In this document: positions 10,104 through 22,100 of the stretch, piece by piece | Numbering within the stretch: the stretch's first letter is position 1 | Layout of the letters: the number at the start of each line of letters is the position of its first letter | Source: Sphacelaria rigidula | Taxonomy: Eukaryota > Phaeophyceae > Sphacelariales | DNA length: 26,706 nucleotides | Direction: 5' to 3' | Assembly (NCBI GenBank): GCA_964200075.2 | Contig: CAXNAA020000132.1 | Location: forward strand, 1 to 26,706 | Notes under the pieces: model-generated | The model's database searches: none | The model's input: only the letters and a program-made list of their open reading frames with translations | What the model was told of the DNA's origin: nothing | Made by a program: the position numbers and the translations under genes

Positions 10104-13100
10104 CGTGAAGGGGGCGTTTCGAATTAGGTGTAGCTTTTGGTGGAACAGGTCTCTACACACTTAATCCGACTCGAACTATTGAATACATTATGGATAGAGC
10201 GGAGACTCTGATTGAAAGGGAGTCATTACGCAATCGGCAATGGAATAGGTCGACCCACACGAGGAGCCACAGGGACAGGCGGGTTTGGGGGGTCATGTAT
10301 GGAATGGAGTGACTATGCGTGCTAACGTCGAGGTGAGTAGTGCTTTGAATTCGAAAGGGGGCGGGGAAACGAAGAGCGCACGGCAGAGGGGGACCAATAG
10401 ACCAGGCAGGCACTAATGGTCATCAACAAAGAGTATGTACTCTCAGGCGAAGTGCGATTGTTAGCTCCACGTACTTGTACGCTGCTCGCACTATTGGGCA
10501 GCGAACAGTAGACACGCGGTTCAAAGCCAGTAGATACACGGCGCTTGCTGGTTGACTGACACGTCAGAGTCACTCAGCAGGTGCCGACAATATGTTGCCC
10601 TGCTAAAATCTTCAACTGTCATGCACAGGCAGGCCAAGTATCACCTGCATCCTCCCAATGTCGAGGACAACGCGGACTGGGGGCAGCAACGCAAGCCCGA
10701 CCGTGTTTGCCTGTTGCCGCGTAGCTGGTTCGCAGGGTCGCGGGTTTCGTGTTGCCGAGGCAGTCTCGACAGCATCGCATCTCTGTGCAAGACGAAAACG
10801 ACGTAGATATAGTGGTGTTCCCTCACGGCCGAAAAATACATTTTTGGTAACGGGCGATTGCAGCTGATGTCGGCACATGAGTTACAAGCGTGATAGATGG
10901 GAATACCGGGCAGGTAACAAGGAAACAAAACAAAAACCCTCACCAGCACCCGAGGCACAGAGTAGTGAGGGCTAGTTCTCAAAAGGGTGAGGAGAGGACA
11001 TCGAGAAAAAATGTCATATGTTGGCTGTAGGCGACGCATCAAGTCACATGCTTTTCCAACATGGTCTTCTACCCAGTGCGTACCAGTGGGAAAATGTCAA
11101 ATGTCGACAATGACGGGAAAATAGTGTACGGGTTTCTCGGAACTGCTTAGTCATCGTGAAATTGATACACGAAGAACAGTGGATTTTTCTCACAAGTGTA
11201 TGTTGAGGGCAGGAGACCCTGTTCGTCCTGAGGGCCATTTGGTCACGAGGTCATGGCGCCTAAAGCTTCAGATATCGGCTGACTGCATCGGTTTATACAA
11301 AATAACTGAAGAAGGCCTTTACGTTATTCGATTAAATCATAACGGGCTTCATTTTGACGTTTGCAAAATTAATGCGATAAGTGGTGCAAAAAGTGTGATA
11401 TAATCACGGAGAAGCCTTGATTTTCTATCGGGCACGACAGTACTGTAGGCCGGGCATTAGACCGAGGGAATCCCAATGCCCGCCTCTCACAAGTCAACGC
11501 CTGCAGCAGCCATCAGGCCCTCCGCCCTCCACGCCTCCACCCAGCCGCTGGCGCTCCCGGCAACAATCAGCAACCTCGACAGTACATCTTCTCTGTTTGT
11601 GTTGCTCCCGCCAGCATTCGAACGTCTTACAGTATTAGCTTCAGTGCAAGGAACCATGTCTACCTCACGTCCATCGTTGGCGGCATGTTTTCTTGAACAT
11701 TCGTCACATTCGCCCTTGCTCGCAAAAATACTGCCTGTGTCCGGTGTTGTGGTTTCTTTCTGCTCTGTGTACGGACGTTGTGTATTGGTCCCTTTCGTTG
11801 CTGCGATGTCCTCTATGGTCCAGTGGAGATGCAGCTCGTACACGGGGCTTTGCTGTTGCCGTTGCTGCTGGTGCTGGTGCTGGTGCTGGTGCTGTTGTTG
11901 TTGTCGTTGTGGCTGATGATGATTAGGAGACTGCGATGGCGAAATTAGTTCGTCTCTCATTTTCTGTGGAGTCGTAATACGCCGACTCGACAAAATTGCT
12001 CCTGGTCGTAACGTCAGCGCGGCAGACGACTGAAGCAGTGGGGGAGAACAACCCACCGACCGATGTCGAATCGATAACAGCAACAAGTGGGGAGGCAAAC
12101 ACGGCGAAGGCGTGCGAAACGTAGGGTCTCATTGCCTCTAACCATGTCTCAGGCTATGCAGAAGCTTACAAGATATCTAGGGCTTACCTCGGAAGATTCG
12201 CGCGGCACTGTTTCCGCGACAGATTTCGGTTTAGAGTGTTGGGCGGTGGTACTGCACAAGATCACGACGCCACTACGACACCATACCGCGGTATCCCAAG
12301 ATCTCACATACCACTTACTGTGAGCACCAATGCTACGGATCTCTGGTGAGATGCCGTACCATCACGCAAATCACTCGTACCGCGTCGTACCGTACCACGA
12401 ATCCTAAATATCGCGCATACTGTTGAAAATCTGCGCTATTCTGAAGATCTCATTAACACCGCATGATAATGGGATACGTGTGGCTCAAACCTGGTCGCTG
12501 AGGAACCAACTCTGCGGCTTATGGTGCAAATCCTGGGTAAACGTTTCTTGACAAGCGATTCACCGCGGTAGGTATACCGAGGTTCCTGATTACCGCGGAG
12601 ACCGCAATACTTATATGCTATCGGGTGGGCACAGCGGTTGTTTGGCTCCGTACCGCACCGTACTGCGTTTTCGGGACCCACATACCGTGATGCCGAGCGA
12701 TACGAAGATAACAACCTACCAAGCTGTACCGTGCCGCACTTACCAAGGACCGCCCCCAATTCTGTGATAATCACTAGCCGTACCGTACGATCATTTTTCG
12801 AGCATCGCTACCGAGGTAAGCCGTGAAAATGCCAAGCCCCACACCAGATACACAGAGGCTTATAGGGTAGATGACAATGCTGATCCATCATACGTCAACT
12901 ACACTATGTTCCGTTTTTCCTCGTACTCGCTAAATTCAAGTCCACGCTGAAAAGCAGATCAAGCACAAGTCAGGAATGCAAGAGTTAGCATGCTGAGGAC
13001 AAATTAGGACATGCGAGGCCCGCTCTCACCTCAAAGATCGGTTCAAAACATAAAGATATTAAAGCACGTGAAAAGCACGTGGGAAAGCACTACAACAACG

Positions 13101-16100
13101 TACTTACAGTGACGCCTGATTAGTGTGGCCCAGATGCCGGAAAACGATGGACCAATGATCTCAAGTGATAATGCCGGCTAGCTTCTGAGTACCATTTACG
13201 GGCTGATCATTTACAGATCAAAAGTCTGCGGATTAGCCGTCAGATATGTACAAGGCGACCAGGAAGGGTGCCGCATGTGGAAGATTCCCGAACATATAAA
13301 CGTCAAAGTCCTGATTTCACAGGAGATCGAGGGAGGAAAATTTGTACGGGAAGTGAAATATGTTGAGGAGAGCGAGGAGCATTGCGGCCATCACCTCTGT
13401 GACCGGTGAAACTTGAAGGCACCGAGGCCTACTGTCAAATATAGCCTATGCAAATCTCACCCCTTTCAAGCGTGTCTGCTGGACAGCAGGACTTTCCACC
13501 TCAGAGCTCTTGGTAGGAGTCAGGTCAGTCTTCGACGGGGAGCACTTTTCGTACATTCCACCGCAGACATTCCCTCTGTCTCCTTCTGTGCCGTCTGCCA
13601 CTTCACGTGTTTCAGCCGCACCAGTGTTGTCCACGCTGCTATCTTCGACGCCCCCATCCCATGCCGGTGCGGCTTTCCATTGCCCCCGGGTACCTCCCGC
13701 GCTGTCGAGGACCAGGCATTTCTTTTTCCCGACAACTGCTGAGCAACAACCGTAATTAAAGTCATGGGGCATGCGTGTAGAGGTGCTTTGTGTATCGCTT
13801 GTCGCGTCAACAAAGTTTCCGTGTTCAGCACCAATGACGTCGCTTCATATCGCCAAACATACTGCACAACAAGCCATCCTACCGGAGGCCAAGGATAGGA
13901 CACTAGAGGTCACGATGAACTTCGATGTATCTGAACAACGAACGGCTGGCCGAAACGGTGATATTCATAGGAAGATCGAAGATGTGGCTTGAATCCAGGT
14001 GCTGTCCAGTAGTTGGGAATGGTAGACTAGGCGAGTGATATTCTCTGTACACTCAAAAGGACAACACGCACATCGTATCTGGCAATTCTGTTTGCGCAGG
14101 GTAAAGTGATATGACTGAATGACTGAAATGAATCAATGAAGTGGTATGACCGAATAACGTACTTGTTGCTCAATTAGTCGGGCCTCAGCTTCTGACGTTG
14201 CACGAGTCGGACACAACGTGTTTCGAGGCATACTACAGTATGTAAGTTTTCGTTCGGATACTATATCAACCACCCGACGACACACTTCTGCGGGGAAACG
14301 TTGTTGAAAGAATTTTTGATGTTGTGCTTTTAGTCGCTGTAGCTTGACCTACACCTGGTCCTTTGATTTGCTCGTGAGTCTCAGCATCTAATTCGAAGAC
14401 AAAATGACCGCCCATCAATTCTCTAGAAGCGGGCAGCGCGCTGTTCGGGTTACGCCACTCTTCTTGAAAATATAATATACTCCAAGACAGAAAAGCTTGT
14501 AAGTTTGATGCTCGTTCTCTTTTTGGAAAAAGAACAACCCCCGACGTGTTTTCAAGCGTGACGTTCAAAACTGCGTCTCTCAAGGGGACCGACTGACCGC
14601 CCGGTGTACACCATCTGTCGCCATGATACAACCACTTGCCTTGTAGGCCATGACCAGGAGCGACTCCACCCGCAGATTTTTCCACCACCCAGAGGGTGAT
14701 TTCACCGTCGGAATCACCAGCCAGGAGACATGATGTTCGGGGAAGGAAGGTCAGGGCCACCACGTCTGCTTCCAGGTCTGATATGCCTCCTTGAAACCTC
14801 AAATCCTGGGCAGGAGTGGTGGCAGGAGACGCCGGTCTCTATCACGTTGTCAACGAATGACCCATCTATATTATTAGACCTTTGTCCCCCACGCGGACTT
14901 TTTTGTATTTGGGGCCATGCTACTGATTCCAGAGTGAGCCTGAGTAGCATGGATAAACCGCCGAATCGATTACTGCTACGGCAGGTGGTACCAGCCACTT
15001 TTGGGGGGGGTCGGTGGTTAATCTGTTTTCCCCCCTGCGTTGCATTGTACGAACTCTACACGAGGGCGGAAAGGATTACGGAAGGAAAATTGCTTCGTCG
15101 GAACCCCCCAAATGGGTGCTGTTTGCGAACGATAAACACCAATAAAATAGGGAGCCACTCTGAGGATGGTGCACTGTGACAACAGTCGTCGTGTTGCAAC
15201 TCAACCTCACGAGGGATTGAACGACAGTAATCAGGCGAGGCTCTGAGGCGTGATTCATTGCAACCCACACACTCATCATAACCTCACAAGCACTAGAGCT
15301 TCGGAAGTACGACAAAAATTTCAACAACAATGCTGTGAAAATGACATTCAAATATCTCTGATGGAAGTATTAGTTGCGTCACATATCTTATTAGTGGAAT
15401 TAGCTATACAGCTTCAGCATCCCCCCCAAAACAACAAGGAAGAGCGACAGACACCTTCTTGTCCCAAAGGCGTATCTCCCCCCCAGAGGCCGTGGCGATG
15501 AGCTGGGCGTCTGGGCTTACAGCACACGCGGACACCACTTTTTTGTGGACCTGTGGATGTATGTGTTAGGATGTAGATTGCGAGAATACTTGTGTGAGGA
15601 TATCGGCGAGGGTTTTCGTGGATTATGACGTGTCGTTTATCGGTTTCGCCGCGGGAGTTGTTCAAGGAGGCAAACGATGCACGATGAACAAGCGAAGAAC
15701 AAGCGGATAAATTCTGCCCGTGCTACTTCTACGGCATGTGTACGGACATCCACTTTGTCCTCGTTTCCCGATCCCGTTCAGAGAAGATTTCCACGTGTAC
15801 TGAGGCCGTAGTGTTTTTTTACCGAAGCTCGGAATACAGTTGCAACCACAGGTACGTATTTTGAGGGGGAGAACAGAGTAACAATGGGTCTCAGGGCCGA
15901 GTGAAACAATGAGCTGGTTGTCCCCTGATTGGCGGAGGGGAGGGGAAGGGAGTGTGACGGGATTACATATCGGCAGGTTAGATCGCTGTTAGGGCAGGGA
16001 GATGGGCATTAGGGGGGGGGAGGGCGATATGTGTGCAAGACTCATCGGTGCGAAAGCTGAGAGGACAGTGCGTACATTCTTGCCGCCTACATTGGCTGCA

Positions 16101-19100
16101 CAAACTGATCGAATTCATCGTTTATCGGTGTGAGTATCCCCATGTACAATCCACCAGCGTAGCTTCTATTCCCACAACCATTCCAACCATAATTGGGATT
16201 CTCTGAGTTTACATTACGCAACGATGGACGGAACAGGTTCTTTCGAAATGTGCCACACATCTGTCTCACGAAATATTCCACGTTAACTGAGCTTTTTCCC
16301 TACCGAATATACGGTGCAGACTTAAACAAGCCCCCTAACTGCACCTTCTGTTGTCAGATTAGCACGTTTCCATACGATTCCGGGTAGGGCAAGCCCGAGG
16401 TGTTTTGAGCTTGACGCGATTAGTTGAGCCAGGAAAATAAAATGTACTCCCGCCAAATCGCGAAGTCGAATGTGTTGGAATATGTTGACTATGTCCTACG
16501 CTTACTGGTTCACCGGAAGTATCAACTGCCTTCGACAATGGTAGTCTCCGAAACGACGGTTGAGAACCTTCAGTATCACGTCTCATAGGCAGGATTTACG
16601 ACAAAGTACAAAGCTAGGAAGCGCAATGAATCACGTGTGGTACGCAAGCACACAGCCAAAGAAACCAAACGCTCGTGCATAAAATCAACTGTTCTTGACT
16701 TGGGTGACTTACATTCCAACACATATTTCTCAGGGTTAGGGCTTAGACTTAGGGTTAGGGTCAGGGTTAAGAACAGGGAAAAGGCGTCCAACAGATGAAC
16801 AACGGGAAAAAAACCACGATGATTGAATAACAACCAGTACAGGAAGGGAACACTAAAAAATAGTGGTCGTACAATTATAGCGACTGCAGAATCGTCGGCA
16901 AGCACAACATGAAGAAGCAAAGCCGGCCTGATCCCGTCTCCTCGAACGCTGTGTAGAAGAGCAACGTGGGTGACAAATCGTCATAATGATTTCGTCATGA
17001 TTGTACACTGGTATCGTAGGTGCACCATATGCAAGGTCAATTTGCCCTCTGTATGTATACTATATTGTTCTCTCAACCCCCCCCCCCTCCCTAATCTTAC
17101 GTCTTCGACGATTCCTGATAGGACGAGACCAAGTCCGTTGCATTTTTCGCGGAAAATCATCATCCGCCTGTCGACCCCAATCGATGTCACTTCTCGCGTG
17201 GAGGGGCAAACGACGAGCTGTGTCACGGGGCCATGATGCGCGTCCTTCACCTCGAACAAAAGCTATGTAGTGCGGGGAAAACGTACGAGGGAGGCGTATA
17301 CGTTTTGGTGGAATAAACTGAGCATTGTAACTTGCATCCGAAGCACTGCCTCATTTCATATCTCAAACAAGAACATCTCTTTTATCGGGGTAGATACATT
17401 GTTCAGTGGGGCAAACGATCAGCACGCAGTGCCCGTATGAACATCTCGAACAACAAAAGAGAAGTGCTTCCCCGATCGGTGTATACATATCATGGGCATG
17501 TATGCCAACCAGTTGGTGGGAGGGTGGTCTTCATTGTAAAGAAAAATGAGCTCATTTCGAACAAGAGTCATATCTTCAATCGGTACATATCTGCCTGTCG
17601 TTGCATCATTGAATAGGGTAGCCGTTGCTATTATTATGGGAAATGGTCAGGGTGCGCAGTGTGTACCGTATAAATGGATCTAAAAAAAAAAATGCGGCGT
17701 GCCAGGGCAGACGTGTGCATATCCTGAACAACAGGTTTGCATCAAGCGATGGAGATCCCCTGCAAACACGGCACATTAGTGTCGGTACGAATGCACCGCA
17801 CCAAGGGAGGAACTCGATAAATCGAGAAAATCTACTATTGCACCCGGGATATGCACGGAGCAGCAAGCAAGTGGGAGAGAGATTGCAAGGAAGGATATGC
17901 ACGCATCTTGACGTTCCTTTTCTGTCGCTGTCTGTTGTTGCCTTTCAATTCTGGTTTTGCGTAGGATGTGAGCTACCTCCATGAATCGTTCGACTGCGGG
18001 AAATGAAAACTCGTGGCAAGCGATGTGTGTCACAAGCGGTGCCCCGTGCCGTGGCATCTATGGAGCGAAGGACCGAAATCCTCAGACTGAGAACATTCTA
18101 TGGAGCGAAGGACCGAAATTCCTCGGACTGAGAAAGTCGTGGGACGGTAGCCCTGTACGTTTTTGGCCAAACGTTGTCTGATGTATTTTCACGTGGCGAC
18201 ATGAAGCAACGCCATTCTTCACATTTAGTGTTTACCTTCGAGACGATCGCCTCCCGTTCGGACACAACTTTGTCCTGAATGCACTAGTACGAGTGCACGA
18301 GAGCGTGTATCGAACCCCACATCGCCGGCCGAGAAAACATGTGTGAACCGCTACCGCAGCACGTCTCTAAAGGCTGTCGGCAAATCTTTGCACTAGGAAT
18401 ATACGTGCACCGTAACCTGCGGGGGCGCCGTGGTGTGTAGTCTTGCATCGGGCCGCGCCAACTCGACAACAGCTGGCGGTGATTATCGGTGTGACACTGG
18501 GCACTGGACAGTCGCGCAAAACAGTTTGTATTCTATCGAATAATACCTTTTTCCGAAGATGAACCTCGCTGATGGTGCGTCTACACCGAAACCTACGCGT
18601 GGTATTCCAAACCCAGCACTGTCACTTCCTCATCTCGAAGCAGTCAGGTTGGGCAGTACGGATGAAATACCTGCCCTGTGACGATGTGCATCACGGCTAT
18701 CCCTCCTTCGAACGTTCCGAGGTACAATCTCCTAGGACCTGGGCGGTCGGTGGTCATGCAGGCGATGCCTGATGGACAAGGAGACGGAATTTCCCTCAAA
18801 GGGTCGGACGTCTGCAGGTTCCAGAATCGTAACTGGCGCCCCGTCGACGCGATCAGATCCATCGACTTATCTGGTTGTCAAAAAAAATGCAGAAGTAGGA
18901 GCAGCAGTGAACATCTGATGGAATCAGCATGGAGAGGGATTTCTAGCGACAAAACCACCAAACAACGCCGTTTAACTCACATATGATAGAGCCAGTGTTG
19001 ATATTGAATGTTTGTAAGAAACAACGAGCAAATGAAAGACAACAGTCAGTAGTTCCTACTTGTTGAATAAAAGTAAAACACACACCGCCAAACGTAAACA

Positions 19101-22100
19101 AGTCACGTCTCACAGAACCACAATTCCTAGTTTTCTGCTCCGAAACTGCTGTTCATAGCAGGATATTATGGGGTCCAGGCTACTTAAGGATGTACTCATG
19201 ATCTTGCATGTCATAGTCACGTTACCATTGACCTCCCATCCCTACAAAGCCGGGACGGAGCACGCCGGGTTTTCGCCGGACCGGGCTCGCAATCAATCAT
19301 CAAGCGCGAAGCGCCGTGGTGTGTTCGGCGAGTCGCTTTAAGGGTGAGCTGCATCCTGCTAATATCGTTCGGACCGAAGCGAACTGATTATCTCGCATTC
19401 GGGTGACAACCTCCAATGACTTGCTTCATCTTCTGGCATTGCCACTTCCAGAGACAGCCATGGCTGATGCACTGCCTCATGGGTGTCTCACCATAATTAA
19501 GGGGGGAATGGGGGGGGGGGGGGCGTATAAAACACCCCGAACATTTGGGCCCTCATTACGTTCCTTCCATACAAAAAAAGTTTACATGTCTTATCCCCTC
19601 CCTGTGTCTCCGTCTGTGGTCATCATGTACCTCCTGGTATAGCGATCGTTTTCTCGCAGCTGTCTAGGGGAGGGGGGGGGGGATGATCGCTGGTGCCCTC
19701 GAAACGCAGCGCTGAAAAGAGTTTGCGGGAAAACTGTGATGAACACACTATTTTCTCTCATGACGGCGGATTCGCGACCGAACAGCCGATCATCGAAATT
19801 GAGGATGGAGCTTTTCTTTGAGGATGAGAGCCCGGAGGATTAAAATCTTCATGTCTACACCAAATCGTCGAAATATGGTTCCATTCTTCCACCTACTGGT
19901 AGCTATCGATAACTGCTACACGCCCTACAAATTTGGATTTCGATAACCGAAATGTTGGGGTCCTGGATAAAGAAAACAAATGTCAAATTTAGGTGATCCG
20001 TTCGGATCGCCGAAATTCCCCGAAATTGATTTTACACCTAGGACCCCAACATTTCGGTTATCGAGATCCAAATTTGTATGGCTTTTAGTATTTGCTAATA
20101 TCTACCAGTAGGTGAATGAATGGAACCATATTTCGAAGATTTGGTGTGGATACGGAGATTTTGTTCCTTCGGGTTCTCATCCTCAATGAAAAGCTCCAAC
20201 ATCAATTTCGATGATCGGCTGTTCACGGTCGAAAAGAAGTCAGAGAGACCGTTATTTTTCTTCCTCTTCCCTGTCTCGAGAAGATCTGCCGCTTTAGGGC
20301 GAAAACGTACCGATGTAGACGAGCACGCTAACGGGCACGGCGTCCTTGATGAGTTGTCGCGTTCGGATGACGGCGGTACCCCCAATACCCCGCATAATAA
20401 GATCTGGCCAGATGCAGCACATGCTTTGATCGGTGTCGTCATTCTGCATTGCACCATCTTCCCCCCAGCGGCTGTTCTGGTGGTCACACAGGGGGAACAA
20501 GAGGAAATACTGGGCAAGCCATACGCGGGATGCGCCGGGAAAAGCCTGAAAATACGGCACTGAAGAAGAATCATTTCGGAATAAATAGGCTGTTGTGCAT
20601 CATGCTCTCCAGGGCGTGCTCAACGTTGTATTGTCGGGGCCTTGTATCTGCTTGTTGACCCGAGGAAGCTAGGCTGCCTTGACATGACAAAAGCGCTCTT
20701 CGGTTTTCACATGTTCGGCATATCGAACATTACGTATTGACAATCGACGCCCCGTAGGGAGCTCCGATCCCTGAAGCAAAGGCAGTTCTTATTCGCTGGG
20801 CCTCTGGCTCAAACTAATGAAAGGTCTCTATCGCTGAAATTATTCTCACAAACCAGTGATACGTCAACTGCATCATAAAGCTGTGGTCGGTTCGTCGACT
20901 CAGATCCTGCCTCATCTTCCCGGACAGCGGTTGCTTAGACACGCGATTGTAGGGGGCATAGGGGGCAGATGATGGCATGTATGTAATCGGCAACGCCATT
21001 ATGTAAGCCTGAAATCTCCCGGAGAAAAACAACGGGTGACACAAAGTGAGAGTGATTAATTTAGTTCCTCCAGACCATGACTAGTTATTCAGCGTTTTCC
21101 CTTATTTTCCCTTTTAACATCAATGTCACGTCAAACGTGGTACAAACCGCTAATCCGTTTCTCCCATTCAGCGGTACTCCGCACTTCCTCCTCAGGCCTC
21201 CTCATCGGCTAAATTTCGTCTGCGGTTGAGCATTGATTGCGATAGTGGTTTGAAAAACACCTCCACGCAAAAAAGGGATTGCAGGAGTGGAATGTTCTGC
21301 GGCAAAATGTAACCCATTTCACAACAGTACAGTAGCATCGACGGCAGAACCATCCACTAGAGTTCCAAAGAGTCAGAACCACGAGGTCAGGTAACACTTG
21401 TCAATATGGAAAACACATTCATTCTCGTGCTGATGGCGATGATGTATCTGTGCTGTGCATGACCATGTCTCTCCCGATGCACGATACCATGATATGCTGC
21501 TGATATCCTATGGCAGTGCGACTGCGTGTGTGTTTTGACCTAGTCGGTATGATCGGCGTCTGAACAACGAAGCACTGCATCGGGACAAAAAAAATTGGCG
21601 TACTATGCTATTTCTTTACTTGCAACACGTATATATCGTCTCGCGCACGACCTGCTGCCGCTGTCCAACACCCGTCTGCATCTCTTACGATAGTGAGCGC
21701 CGTGACACACCGAGTGTCTCATTCGTGAGGTAGGTAAACCTTGAACACGACAAGCTTTCTGTGCAGTGTCGTAATATTCGTGAAGCGAGAACGGGTGTCC
21801 CGATGATCGAGGAGACTGAGATGAGAATGGGATCATACCCCGTTTGGGATCATACCCCGTTTGGAATGTTCACAATCGAGATTGATCTGCGGCTACTTAA
21901 GGGTCAGCATCACAGTAGCTCAATCGAAAGGCATATATGTTGCTCTCATTGATCAGACCAAGCAGATACTTGTGTATTTCTCTTGCTGGTTTCCGCCTTC
22001 CGTGTTACTCTGCCTTGTTACCCCCAGCAGTTGGTCGAGTGTTATGTTATATGTGGTCACAAACCACAAAGGACAGAGTAGAAGGGACGAGGCGAAAATC

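Larger units (their letters stand above)
9092..11490 (-). other. Intron between exons h and i, packed with repeats
   Basis: This 2399-bp intron has donor GTGAGA and acceptor CGGACAG. It holds the telomere-repeat inverted-repeat element (9154-9370), a long copy of the G-headed repeat (9405-9925), G-runs, and the 10-N gap (9989-9998). Its true length is unknown because of the gap. Confidence 0.75.
18871..20310 (-). other. Intron between exons c and d
   Basis: This 1440-bp intron has donor GTACGT and acceptor GACAACCAG. Most of it is occupied by a G-headed repeat copy (19193-19668) and a long near-palindrome (19775-20231), so its present length largely reflects insertions. Confidence 0.75.

Noticed and set aside
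19900-20110. CRISPR-like or satellite array
   Set aside because: The similarity is a single pair of inverted arms, not evenly spaced direct repeats.
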